Shown: positions 43,407-51,854 of the stretch, piece after piece
Position numbering within the stretch: position 1 is the stretch's first letter
Layout of the letters: the number at the start of each line of letters is the position of its first letter
Assembly (NCBI RefSeq): GCF_034930985.1
Contig: NZ_JAYGIM010000013.1
Coordinates: 1 to 64,000 of the forward strand
Length of the DNA: 64,000 nucleotides
Source of the DNA: Arcicella lustrica
Lineage (GTDB): Bacteria; Bacteroidota; Bacteroidia; Cytophagales; Spirosomataceae
Direction: 5' to 3'
Translations under genes and position numbers: made by a program
The notes under the pieces: generated by a model
The model's input: the letters and a program-made list of their open reading frames with translations, nothing else
Databases searched by the model: none
Told to the model about the DNA's origin: nothing

Positions 43407-43533
43407 AAGACGGAAGAAGCAAGAGACAAGATTTTCTTTTTGATTTGAAGAATTATAGCTCAAGTCCCGTCAGGGACGATGTATTGGTAGCAATGATGTC
43501 ATGAAAATTGTACATAATCAAGTTCCGTAGGAA
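43407..43533. repeat. composite of purine-rich repeat and two REP-like hairpin units
   Basis: AAGACGGAAGAAGCAAGA at 43407-43424 recurs exactly at 49396-49413. After it come two REP-like units in the same orientation: CAAGTCCCGTCAGGGACGA (43460-43478, stem GTCCC/GGGAC) and CAAGTTCCGTAGGAACGAC (43518-43536, stem GTTCC/GGAAC), 58 bases apart. They share CAAGT-Y-CCGT and ACGA parts and each folds as a short hairpin. The region lies between the adaptor and MgtE genes and is noncoding. Confidence 0.7.
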
Positions 43534-43624
43534 CGACATGAGTACATGAAAAACAGAGAAGGTAAAAGACTAAGAAATTAAAATCTGACAGCCGACTTCC
43601 GAAAGCTGATAGCCAATAAAAGCC

Positions 43625-44998
43625 ATGAAAGATATTAGAGCAAGAATTTTAAAGGGCGATTTCAGTACTTTATTGGGTTTAGACAAAAATAAAAATTTTG
43701 TCCATCCAAATGACGTAGCAATATTGATTGGTTCTTTGCCTTTGGAAGTTGCGGCTGAATCTTTAATTTCTTTACCTAAAAACTCTCAAGCTAAAGTATT
43801 TGCTTATCTCAATTTCGACTGGCAAGTACAAATCATCAAAGGTATTTCTAAAGAGAAAGCCTCAGCCATTCTAAATAATTTGCCTTCTGATGATAGGTTT
43901 GAGTTTTTTTCAAATTTGATTGGTTTAGAGCAGTCGTACTTTATTGAATACCTTTCTGAGAAAAACCGAGCTGAAATTCATGACTTTTTCGGTTATCCTG
44001 AAAACAGCGTTGCCCGACTTATCAATACAGATTTTTCTACGATTTCAAGACAAATGACTGTAGGCGAAGCGGTTGAACATTTAAGGAATAACCCAAACGA
44101 CACCGAAGCCGCCAATGTAATTTATGTCATTGATGAAACAGGAAAATTGGTCGATGATATTCCCATTAGAAAATTAGTACTGAACGAATCTTTCAAAACC
44201 ATTGAAAGTCTTTTAGATGGATTTTGTGTAAGCTTGACCATTGATGATACCAAAGAAATAGCCATTGATAAATTCAAAGAGTACGACCGAGATGTATTGC
44301 CAGTGGTGACAGATAAAAATGTTTTGATTGGAGTATTGACAGCCGACGACGTACTGGATTTTGCGGAACAAAGAGATACTGAAGATATTCAAAAATTTGG
44401 GGGTTTAGAATCTTTGGATTTCCCTTATGTGAAAACGCCCATTTTTACCCTTATCAAAAAAAGAGCAGGTTGGCTTATCGTGCTTTTTCTCAGCGAAATG
44501 CTTACAGCTTCTGCGATGGGTTATTTTGACGATGAAATTTCAAAAGCTGTCGTTTTAGCCCTCTTTATTCCTTTGATTATTTCAAGCGGAGGAAATAGTG
44601 GTTCACAGGCCGCAACATTGATTATCCGTGCGATGGCTTTGAAAGAAATTACTTTTAGCGACTGGTGGTTTGTGATGAAAAGAGAATTTTCATCAGGTAT
44701 TATTCTCGGAATTATTCTTGGAACAATAGGTTTTATCAGAATACTTCTTTGGCAACAATTTCACTGGTTTAATTATACTGAACATTACTTATTGGTAGCC
44801 ACAACAATATTTTTCTCGCTTATCGGCATCGTCATGTGGGGAACTTTGAGTGGCTCAATGATACCGATAGTCTTAAAAAAATTAGGCTTCGACCCTGCCA
44901 CTTCGTCAGCACCTTTTGTGGCTACTTTAGTGGATGTAACCGGTCTTATCATTTATTTCAGCATCGCAGCATTCTTGTTGAAAGGAACGTTGCTTTAA
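43625..44998 (+). CDS. mgtE: MgtE-family magnesium transporter
   Basis: A Mg2+ channel of 457 residues, close to the length of the Thermus MgtE. The N-terminal domain (about 25-125) has the repeated helical GSLPLEVAAESLISLP and ASAILNNLPSDDRFEFF stretches, two CBS domains (about 135-255) include VIYVIDETGKLVDDIPIRKL and VLPVVTDKNVLIGVLTADDVLDF (in pieces) and five membrane helices (about 285-455) contain the signature SSGGNSGSQAATLIIRAMAL and FDPATSSAPFVATLVDVTGL. It lies inside a CzcCBA-type operon, 12 bases before DUF190, which is unusual for a Mg2+ transporter; it may alternatively carry another divalent ion. Confidence 0.92.
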   Translation: MKDIRARILKGDFSTLLGLDKNKNFVHPNDVAILIGSLPLEVAAESLISLPKNSQAKVFAYLNFDWQVQIIKGISKEKASAILNNLPSDDRFEFFSNLIGLEQSYFIEYLSEKNRAEIHDFFGYPENSVARLINTDFSTISRQMTVGEAVEHLRNNPNDTEAANVIYVIDETGKLVDDIPIRKLVLNESFKTIESLLDGFCVSLTIDDTKEIAIDKFKEYDRDVLPVVTDKNVLIGVLTADDVLDFAEQRDTEDIQKFGGLESLDFPYVKTPIFTLIKKRAGWLIVLFLSEMLTASAMGYFDDEISKAVVLALFIPLIISSGGNSGSQAATLIIRAMALKEITFSDWWFVMKREFSSGIILGIILGTIGFIRILLWQQFHWFNYTEHYLLVATTIFFSLIGIVMWGTLSGSMIPIVLKKLGFDPATSSAPFVATLVDVTGLIIYFSIAAFLLKGTLL

Positions 44999-45010
44999 CA
45001 AAAAAAGGCT

Positions 45011-45313
45011 ATGCTTCAAGCTCAGATTTTTATAGATGAAGATGAACTCTTTGGAACAAAATCCTTACATGAGTTTATCGTACAGTTTTTGATTGCTCAG
45101 AAAATCAAAGGATTAACCGTTTTTAAAGGCATTTCGGGTTTTGGTTCAAACAATCATTTCCATCGTCCAAACGATTTATTCAGTTTCGACGAAACGCCCA
45201 TTCTGATTACTTTCATCGACGACACAGAGAAAGTAAAAGCTGTGCTGACAGCACTGAGAGTAGAAGTAAAAAGTGGATTTATTATTACGAACCAAGTAGA
45301 ACAGTGGAAATAA
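45011..45313 (+). CDS. DUF190 family protein (PII-like fold)
   Basis: A 100-residue DUF190 protein with the family pattern: QIFIDEDELFGTKSLHEFIVQFLIAQKIKGLTVFKGISGFGSNNHFHRPNDLF (seen in pieces) and TPILITFIDDTEKVKAVLTALR. DUF190 proteins have a PII-like fold and often follow CrcB or ion transporters; they are thought to sense a small ligand and regulate the adjacent transporter, though the ligand is not established. Here it lies between mgtE and the RND pump gene, with a start 12 bases after mgtE and a stop that abuts the next ATG (45314), so it is translationally linked to the pump. Confidence 0.88.
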   Translation: MLQAQIFIDEDELFGTKSLHEFIVQFLIAQKIKGLTVFKGISGFGSNNHFHRPNDLFSFDETPILITFIDDTEKVKAVLTALRVEVKSGFIITNQVEQWK

Positions 45314-48300
45314 ATGATTAAGAACTTATTAATATTCAGCCTTCGTAATCGCTGGATTGTGATTGCGATAAGTACTGTGCTGATGGCGGTAGGCTATTGG
45401 TGCTTTACACAATTGAAAATAGAAGCTTATCCAGACATTGCCGATACTTGTGTGATTGTAGTAGCACAATACGACGGAAGAGCAGCTGAAGAAGTTGAAC
45501 AACAAGTAACAGTACCGATAGAACGTGCCTTACAAAATACTCCCAATGTATTAGACCGTAGAAGTCGTACAATTTTTGGTTTGTCGGTTGTGCAATTAAC
45601 TTTTAAAGATGGCACAGACGATTACTTCGCTCGTCAGCAAGTAATTGAACGTTTGAGTTCAGCATCTTTGCCTGATGGTGTAAATCCAGAATTAGCACCG
45701 ATGAGTACTGCCGTTGGAGAAATCTATCGCTATGTGGTAGAAGCTCCAGCGAATTTTAGTCAAACACAATTAAGAGATTTGCAGGACTGGGTTATTAAAC
45801 CTGCTTTATTACAAGTACCGGGCATTGCAGATGTAGTAACTTTTGGTGGCCCTTTGAAACAATATCATATCATTACTTCGCCCGAAAAACTAAGAAAGTA
45901 TAACCTTACTTTACAAAATGTGACGGATGCAGTTAATGTCAATAACCAAAATACAGGCGGAAACATCTTAGCTCGTGGTGGACAAGGTTTTGCAGTTCGT
46001 GGCTTGGGAGCGATTAAAACAGAGCGAGATATTCAGAATATCGTGTTGAAATCTGACAATGGAATGCCTGTATTTATCAGAGATGTTGCAACTGTAGAAA
46101 TTACCCCTCCGCCCGCCAGCGGGGTTTTGGGTTACACGGTTACAAAAGATAAATTGGATGTAAAAAGTGGCGTAGAAGGCATTATTTTGTTAAGACGTTA
46201 CGAAAATCCAAGTGAAGTATTGAAGCTTTTGAAAGAAAAAATGGCGGATTTACAAGCCAGTGAATTGCCCGAAGGTGTGCATTTACGTCCGCTTTACGAC
46301 CGCAGTTTCTTGATTGACCATTCTTTAGAAACCGTAGCTCATACTTTATTTGAAGGAATTTCAATCGTTGTAATTCTCTTGATATTTTTCTTGGGAAGTA
46401 TCAGAAGTGCATTTGTAGTGGCTTTAACGATTCCGTTTTCATTGTTGTTTGCCTTTATTTTAATGCGTTTGACGGGCATTCCAGCCAATTTACTTTCCTT
46501 GGGAGCAATCGACTTTGGAATTATTGTTGACGGAGCATGTTTGATGGCAGAACATTTAATCAGGAAGTACAGAACTGCCACCATTGAAGAGAAAAAACAA
46601 GGCATTATCAGAATCACTTTGCTTTCTGCACAAGAAGTTGGACGTGAAATTTTCTTTTCTGTAACCATCATCATTTTGGCTTATATGCCCATTTTATTGA
46701 TGACTCGTGTAGAAGGAAAACTGTTTTCGCCAATGGCACTTACTTTGGCTTTTGCTGTAATTGGTTCGATGTTGGCGGCACTTACTTTTATTCCAGTCTT
46801 GATTTCATTCAGTTACAAAAAAGCCTTAGCTGATTTTGACAAACCGATGAAAGAACATAAAAATTATGTGCTGGATTTTCTGTCGAAAAATTACGGAAAT
46901 ATACTGGATAAATTATTGAATCATTATAAAAGAACCGTAATTATCGGTTTCACTATTGTAGGAACATTCATTTTCTGTGGCATAAAACTCGGAACTGAAT
47001 TTTTACCAACCTTGGATGAAGGTTCGATTTTCCTTAGAGGAAATTTTCCTGCGGGAATTACCATTCAGGAAAATGCCAGTTATGCTGCTAAAATCAGAAG
47101 TACCATTGCCAAGTATCCACAAATTTCATTTGTTATTACACAAACAGGTAGAAATGATGATGGAACAGACCCATTTCCAGCCAACAGAAACGAAATTTTG
47201 ATTGGTTTAAAAGATTATAGTTTGTGGAGTAAAACCATTTCTAAAAAAGAATTGGTGGATAAAATCAAGACGGATTTACAACAGCAATTGCCTTCGGTTT
47301 CCTTTTCATCTGGTCAGCCCATTATCGACCAAGTAATGGAAATTGTGACAGGAAGTGCCGCAGATTTGGCAATTTCAGTAGTAGGCGACGACTTGAAAAT
47401 GATGCGACAAAAAGCCGATAGCATTGCCACGATCGTAAAACAAACCACTGGAGCAGACAACGTAAATATTGAGCAAGAAGGTCCACAAGACCAATTGGCT
47501 ATCAATATCAATCGTGAATCTGCGGCTCGTTTTGGAATTAACGTAGCTGATATTCAAAACATGATTGAAGCGGCGATTGGCGGAAAAACGATTTCTACTT
47601 TGTACGATGGCACAAAACGCTATGACATTGTGATACGCTTTTTGCCACAGTTCAGAAATTCCATTGATGCCATCAAAGATATTCTTGTGCCTTCGGTAAA
47701 TGGGGCTTTAATTCCGATGAGTCAATTGGCAGATATTCATTTTGTAGAAGGACAAACCAATATTTACCGCTACGGAAGTAAAAGAATGGTAACTGTTCGG
47801 ACGAACATCAAAGGCAGAGACCAAGGCAGTTTTGTGAAAGAATTACAAGATAAAATTGATGCTAAAGTACACGTTCCGAAAGGCTATCAAATCATTTACG
47901 GTGGACAATACGAAAACCTTGAACGTGCAGGCAAGCAATTGGCTTTCACCATTCCTTTAACGATACTTTTGGTGTTTCTTTTCTTGTTTATGTTATTCAA
48001 GAATTTGCCCAATACTTTAGTAACGATGAGTTGTATTTTATTTGCTTTGGGCGGAGGAATCGTGGCTTTGTTAATGCGTGGCTATTACTTCAACGTTTCG
48101 GCTGGCGTAGGCTTTGTAAGTATTTTCGGGATTTCGGTAATGGCAGGCGTATTATTAGTTTCAGCCATTAATCGAGCCAAAGGTGAAAACGATACCGAAT
48201 TACAGCACAGTGTGTTGGTATCATCAAAAGAGCAACTGAGAGCTTTATTATCTATATTAGTTGTTGCTATCATTGGTCTTGTACCTGCGGCAATTTCGTC

Positions 48301-48448
48301 AGGAATTGGCTCAGACGTACAAAGACCATTAGCAACAGTAATCATTGGCGGACTAACCAGTACTTTAATTTTTGCTCCACTGATTTTGCCTTCGCTTTAT
48401 TTATGGGCGGAAAAGAATAGAAAAGTTAACAAACAAGAAGAACAATAG
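45314..48448 (+). CDS. CzcA/CusA-family heavy-metal RND efflux pump
   Basis: The inner-membrane pump of the efflux complex, 1044 residues with 12 membrane helices in two halves. The N-terminus WIVIAISTVLMAVGYWCFTQ and the GGNILARGGQGFAVRGLG porter segment are typical. In TM4 the signature GAIDFGIIVDGACLMAEHLI, near residues 395-415, matches the HME-RND group that exports Zn, Co or Cd (DFGIIVDGA) rather than the Cus group. The second half has PTLDEGSIFLRGNFPAG and a C-terminal SSGIGSDVQRPLATVIIGG. The family pumps divalent ions out using protons. It completes the efflux operon and ends 59 bases before a terminator hairpin. Confidence 0.95.
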   Translation: MIKNLLIFSLRNRWIVIAISTVLMAVGYWCFTQLKIEAYPDIADTCVIVVAQYDGRAAEEVEQQVTVPIERALQNTPNVLDRRSRTIFGLSVVQLTFKDGTDDYFARQQVIERLSSASLPDGVNPELAPMSTAVGEIYRYVVEAPANFSQTQLRDLQDWVIKPALLQVPGIADVVTFGGPLKQYHIITSPEKLRKYNLTLQNVTDAVNVNNQNTGGNILARGGQGFAVRGLGAIKTERDIQNIVLKSDNGMPVFIRDVATVEITPPPASGVLGYTVTKDKLDVKSGVEGIILLRRYENPSEVLKLLKEKMADLQASELPEGVHLRPLYDRSFLIDHSLETVAHTLFEGISIVVILLIFFLGSIRSAFVVALTIPFSLLFAFILMRLTGIPANLLSLGAIDFGIIVDGACLMAEHLIRKYRTATIEEKKQGIIRITLLSAQEVGREIFFSVTIIILAYMPILLMTRVEGKLFSPMALTLAFAVIGSMLAALTFIPVLISFSYKKALADFDKPMKEHKNYVLDFLSKNYGNILDKLLNHYKRTVIIGFTIVGTFIFCGIKLGTEFLPTLDEGSIFLRGNFPAGITIQENASYAAKIRSTIAKYPQISFVITQTGRNDDGTDPFPANRNEILIGLKDYSLWSKTISKKELVDKIKTDLQQQLPSVSFSSGQPIIDQVMEIVTGSAADLAISVVGDDLKMMRQKADSIATIVKQTTGADNVNIEQEGPQDQLAININRESAARFGINVADIQNMIEAAIGGKTISTLYDGTKRYDIVIRFLPQFRNSIDAIKDILVPSVNGALIPMSQLADIHFVEGQTNIYRYGSKRMVTVRTNIKGRDQGSFVKELQDKIDAKVHVPKGYQIIYGGQYENLERAGKQLAFTIPLTILLVFLFLFMLFKNLPNTLVTMSCILFALGGGIVALLMRGYYFNVSAGVGFVSIFGISVMAGVLLVSAINRAKGENDTELQHSVLVSSKEQLRALLSILVVAIIGLVPAAISSGIGSDVQRPLATVIIGGLTSTLIFAPLILPSLYLWAEKNRKVNKQEEQ

Positions 48449-48507
48449 TAAGCTTTTAAGCAAAGCTATAAAAGATTTTTTTATCCTAATCTGCTTTATA
48501 TAATATG

Positions 48508-48536
48508 GAGGGCGCTTTCAAAGGCGCTCTCTTTTT
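48508..48536 (+). terminator. terminator of the efflux operon
   Basis: A 10-base stem (48508-48517 with 48522-48531, allowing G-U pairs) with a 4-base loop and a TTTTT tail, 60 bases after the stop codon of the pump gene. Confidence 0.75.
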
Positions 48537-48620
48537 CACAAGAATACCTAACCAATAATTTATATGAATCCAGTTTAGTCATATTATTCTGTTTTAATAG
48601 AATAGGTATCTAAACAAAAA

Positions 48621-48655
48621 TCCCTCACAATCAATTGATTGTGAGGGATTTTTTT
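48621..48655. terminator. bidirectional terminator at the 3' end of tRNA-Met
   Basis: A perfect 13-base stem (48621-48633 with 48636-48648) with a 2-base loop. On the plus strand it is followed by TTTTTTT; on the minus strand by ATTTTTGTTT. It lies 9 bases past the tRNA 3' end and can end transcription from either side. Confidence 0.8.
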
Positions 48656-48656
48656 G

Positions 48657-48730
48657 TGGGCCCACTTGGAATCGAACCAAGCACCTACTGATTATGAGTC
48701 AGTTGCTCTAACCGAATGAGCTATAGGCCC
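48657..48730 (-). tRNA. tRNA-Met (anticodon CAT); tRNA-Ile2 is possible
   Basis: On the minus strand GGGCCTA opens the acceptor stem and pairs with TGGGCCC at the 3' end. D-arm (AGCTCATTCGGTTAGAGC), anticodon stem ACTGA/TCAGT with loop CTCATAA (anticodon CAT) and T-arm (CTTGG TTCGATT CCAAG) are all complete, 74 bases. The discriminator is A, and CCA is not encoded. CAT may be elongator Met or the lysidine-modified Ile2; the acceptor and D-arm look like the Met type of Bacteroidota but I cannot exclude Ile2. It is preceded by a full promoter with a TTG-N20-TAATTTTG arrangement. Confidence 0.95.
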
Positions 48731-48757
48731 TACAAAGCGTTTAATTTCTTTGTGGTG

Positions 48758-48788
48758 CAAAATTAGATTTTAAAAAGCATTTTTACAA
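48758..48788 (-). promoter_or_regulatory. promoter of tRNA-Met(CAT)
   Basis: On the minus strand TTG (48788-48786) is followed after exactly 20 bases by TAATTTTG (48765-48758), both elements of the Bacteroidota housekeeping promoter. The tRNA begins 28 bases further on. This is the best promoter match in the window and supports the TAATTTTG boxes elsewhere. Confidence 0.8.
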
Positions 48789-48867
48789 AATATCTTTTTA
48801 AAAATACTTTTAAACCTTTTCAATCCTTATTCATCTAAACGTCGTTTTAAAAATAAAAATCTTAACA

Positions 48868-49284
48868 ATGAAAAGGATATTAATCTTCGCAGTGAGCTTA
48901 TTAGCCGCTACTTTTATCGTAAATGTTCAGACTTCAGTTGCACAAAATGCAGAAGCACCGAATGGTCAACGTCAAGATATGACGCCTGAACAAAGAGTTG
49001 AAGCTCAGTTAAAAAGATGGACAACATCTTTAAATTTGACGGCTGAACAAGTAAGTCAAATTAAGCCTTTGTTAACAGAAAGAACGGCGAAAAGAGAAGC
49101 AATTAGAAATGCTTCTGACAGACGTGCAGCGATGCAAGAATTGCGTGATTTGACGAAAGCACAAGATGAAAAATTGAAAACAATTTTCACAGCTGAACAA
49201 TTGACAAAATACGCTGAATTACAAGAAGAAATGAGAGGTCGTGGAGGAAATGGCGGTGGTCGTAGAGAAGGCGGTAATAATTAA
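48868..49284 (+). CDS. Spy/DUF4890-like periplasmic protein
   Basis: A 138-residue exported protein with signal peptide (RILIFAVSLLAATFIVNVQTSVAQ). The mature protein is helical: MTPEQRVEAQLKRWTTSLNLTAEQVSQIKPLL and LRDLTKAQDEKLKTIFTAEQLTKYAELQEEM (in pieces), ending in a Gly/Arg-rich tail with RGRGGNGGGRREGG. The LTxxQ-type motifs resemble Spy/CpxP and DUF4890 proteins, which are small periplasmic chaperones or metal-related stress proteins. It follows the metal efflux operon and tRNA on the plus strand and ends at a strong terminator. Confidence 0.8.
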   Translation: MKRILIFAVSLLAATFIVNVQTSVAQNAEAPNGQRQDMTPEQRVEAQLKRWTTSLNLTAEQVSQIKPLLTERTAKREAIRNASDRRAAMQELRDLTKAQDEKLKTIFTAEQLTKYAELQEEMRGRGGNGGGRREGGNN

Positions 49285-49310
49285 GATTTTTAACGACTAA
49301 ATAATTGAAA

Positions 49311-49351
49311 AAAATAGCGATGCAGTTTTTGTATCGCTATTTTTGTTTTTT
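49311..49351 (+). terminator. terminator of the Spy-like gene
   Basis: An 11-base stem (49311-49321 with 49333-49343) and loop of 11 bases, followed by TGTTTTTT. It lies 27 bases after the stop codon. Confidence 0.8.
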
Positions 49352-49372
49352 AGGACTTTGGGAGAGACTGAA

Positions 49373-49449
49373 AGACTTTAGGACTGGAGGATTGGAAGAC
49401 GGAAGAAGCAAGACACAAGAGGCAAGATTTGGATATAGACTTTAGGACT
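49373..49449. repeat. purine-rich word repeats upstream of the HD-hydrolase gene
   Basis: AGACTTTAGGACT occurs at 49373-49385 and again at 49437-49449 (64-base period), and AAGACGGAAGAAGCAAGA at 49396-49413 is identical to 43407-43424. The stretch is strongly purine-biased on the plus strand (GGAGGATTGGAAGACGGAAG) and noncoding. Confidence 0.65.
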
Positions 49450-49532
49450 AGAAGACGAAAGAGCAGGAAACAAGAAGTAAGATTTTGAAAGTATTCACTA
49501 ATTCAAAAATCACTCATTCACAACTACAACAC

Positions 49533-50765
49533 ATGAACAAGCGCAAAATAGTTAATGACCCTGTTTATGGGTTTATCAATATACCAACCGAGCTAATTTT
49601 TGATTTGATTGAACATCCTTACTATCAGCGTTTGCGGAGAATCAAACAATTGGGCATGGCAGAGTATGTGTATCCAGGTGCTTTGCATACTCGTTTTCAT
49701 CATGCTTTGGGCGCAATGTATTTGATGAACGAAGCATTAATGACTTTGCGCAGTAGAGGACACCAAATTTCTGAAGCTGAACTAGAAGCAGCACAGATTG
49801 CTATTTTATTGCACGATGTCGGTCATGGACCTTTTTCCCATGTTTTAGAATCTGTCATTTTGGATAAAGTACCACATGAACAAATTTCATTTTTATTGAT
49901 GGAAGAATTGAATCGTCAATTGGGTGGAGCTTTGACTTTGGCAATACAAATGTTCACGGGTAATTATGAGCGAAAGTTTTTTACACAATTAATTTCGAGT
50001 CAATTAGATGTTGACAGAATGGATTACTTGAACCGAGATAGTTTTTTCACAGGCGTTCGTGAAGGTTTTATTGGCGCCGACAGAATCTTGAAAATGTTGG
50101 ATATTGTCGATAATCAATTAGTTGTAGAACAAAAAGGGATTTACTCTATCGAAAACTTCCTGACTGCTCGCCGTCTGATGTACTGGCAAGTATATTTGCA
50201 CAAAACATCTATTTGTGCTGAAACAATGCTGATACAAATCATCACCAGAGCCAGAGAATTAATCAGAGCAGGCGAAGACGTTTTTGCTACACCAGCTTTC
50301 ATGATTTTCTTAAAAAAAGAAGTAAGTTTAGAAGACTTTACTGCCGATAAATCTTATTTAGAAGCCTTCGCAGAAATGGACGATTATGACATTTGGGCTT
50401 GCGTAAAAATTTGGGCAAAACATCCAGATAAATTACTTTCGAACATCAGTAAAATGTTGTTAGATAGAAATTTATTTAAAATTCATATTTCGGACGCTCC
50501 TATCGAAACATCTTTTCTTGAAAAAATTCAAATTGATTTGCTCAGTAATCCAAGTATTCAAGAAAGTGATTTACCTTACTTAATTATCCAAGGGAACACT
50601 TCTAATGCTGCTTATGTATCTGGCAAACAGAACATTAATATCCTAACAAAAGACAAAAAAGTATTGGATATTGCCGAAGCATCTGATTTACCTACAATAA
50701 AGGCATTAAGTAACATCGTCAAAAAATATTATATATGTTGGGCAAAGAATGTATATTTGCGGTAA
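49533..50765 (+). CDS. HD-domain phosphohydrolase (SAMHD1/dGTPase-like)
   Basis: An HD-superfamily hydrolase of 411 residues starting at the ATG at 49533; an upstream in-frame ATG at 49485 lies in repeat sequence. The metal-binding pattern is present: HTRFHHALGAMYL (His ligand and the flanking conserved HH), then ILLHDVGHGPFSH with the HD pair, and the fourth Asp in SSQLDVDRMDYL. The family includes dNTPases such as SAMHD1 and dGTPase and ppGpp-unrelated enzymes in Bacteroidota; the substrate here is not shown. It is read before lpxD, whose -7 box lies at its 3' end. Confidence 0.92.
   Translation: MNKRKIVNDPVYGFINIPTELIFDLIEHPYYQRLRRIKQLGMAEYVYPGALHTRFHHALGAMYLMNEALMTLRSRGHQISEAELEAAQIAILLHDVGHGPFSHVLESVILDKVPHEQISFLLMEELNRQLGGALTLAIQMFTGNYERKFFTQLISSQLDVDRMDYLNRDSFFTGVREGFIGADRILKMLDIVDNQLVVEQKGIYSIENFLTARRLMYWQVYLHKTSICAETMLIQIITRARELIRAGEDVFATPAFMIFLKKEVSLEDFTADKSYLEAFAEMDDYDIWACVKIWAKHPDKLLSNISKMLLDRNLFKIHISDAPIETSFLEKIQIDLLSNPSIQESDLPYLIIQGNTSNAAYVSGKQNINILTKDKKVLDIAEASDLPTIKALSNIVKKYYICWAKNVYLR
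50752..50759 (+). promoter_or_regulatory. -7 box of the lpxD operon
   Basis: TATATTTG matches TAnnTTTG and lies at the very end of the HD gene. The resulting transcript would begin at about 50765, so the ATG at 50820 is a more likely lpxD start than the one at 50769. Confidence 0.5.
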
Positions 50766-50819
50766 AATATGTTAGGCGAAGCCGTCCAAAAACAAACCCC
50801 AACGACCACCACCCCAAGA

Positions 50820-51854
50820 ATGGAATTTACCGTTGAACAAATTGCTCTGATGCTAAATGGAGAAGTAAAAGGAGATAAAAGCCTTAAAGTTAGCCAATTA
50901 GCCAAAATTGAAGATGGAACTGAAGGCAGTATTTCCTTCTTAGCAAATCTTAAATATGAGCATTTTTTATATACTACTCTGGCAACTGCTGTAATTGTTG
51001 ATAAAACATTTGAGCCCAAAAAAGGATATTCTCCTACTTTAATCTTAGTTGAAAATGCCTATTCTGCCTTTACTACACTTCTTCAAGAATACCAAAAATT
51101 CATCGCAAATCAGAAAAAAGGAATAGAACAGCCCTCATTCATTAGTAGTTCAGCTACTATCGGTGAAGGCGAATATATTGGTGCTTTTAGCTATATTGCT
51201 GATAATTGTAAAATTGGTAAAAACGTAAAGATTTATCCCCACGTAACGGTTTTAGAAGCAAGTATTATTGGTGATAATTGCACTCTGTACTCGGGTGTGA
51301 AAATCTATCCAAATACTCGTATCGGCAATCATTGTACTATTCATGCCAATGCAGTAATTGGCGCAGATGGTTTTGGTTTTGCTCCGCAAGCAGACGGTAC
51401 TTATCAAACAATTCCCCAATTAGGAAATGTAATATTAGAAGATTACGTAAGTATTGGCGCAAATTCTACGATTGACCGTGCCACAATCGGTTCGACCATT
51501 CTAAGAGAAGGTGTAAAAGTTGATAACTTGGTTCAAATTGCACACAATGTAGAAATCGGGAAAAATACAGTAATTGCTGCTTTAACAGGTGTTGCTGGTT
51601 CAGCAAAAATTGGAGCAAACTGTATGATTGGCGGACAAGTTGGTATTAATGGACACATCTCTGTTCCTAATAAAACCATCGTAATGGGGCAATCAGGTGT
51701 TTCTAAAGCTCCTAGTAAAGAAGGAATGATTTTAAGCGGAACTCCAGCCACAGAAAATATAGACTACTTGAAAACACAGGCTCTTATTCGTAAACTCCCT
51801 GCTACAGAAAAACGATTGAGAGAATTAGAAAATAAGTTAAAAAGCAATGAATAA
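50820..51854 (+). CDS. lpxD: UDP-3-O-(3-hydroxymyristoyl)glucosamine N-acyltransferase
   Basis: The third enzyme of lipid A synthesis, moving a 3-hydroxyacyl chain onto the 2-amino group. 344 residues from the ATG at 50820. The N-terminal uridine-binding domain (FTVEQIALMLNGEVKGD to SISFLANLKYEHF) is followed by the left-handed beta-helix of hexapeptides (IGDNCTLYSGVKIYPNTRIG, GADGFGFAPQADG, SIGANSTIDRATIG) with the catalytic His in VQIAHNVEIG, and a C-terminal helix for trimerisation. It overlaps the lpxC-fabZ gene by 8 bases, so both are translated together. Confidence 0.96.
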   Translation: MEFTVEQIALMLNGEVKGDKSLKVSQLAKIEDGTEGSISFLANLKYEHFLYTTLATAVIVDKTFEPKKGYSPTLILVENAYSAFTTLLQEYQKFIANQKKGIEQPSFISSSATIGEGEYIGAFSYIADNCKIGKNVKIYPHVTVLEASIIGDNCTLYSGVKIYPNTRIGNHCTIHANAVIGADGFGFAPQADGTYQTIPQLGNVILEDYVSIGANSTIDRATIGSTILREGVKVDNLVQIAHNVEIGKNTVIAALTGVAGSAKIGANCMIGGQVGINGHISVPNKTIVMGQSGVSKAPSKEGMILSGTPATENIDYLKTQALIRKLPATEKRLRELENKLKSNE

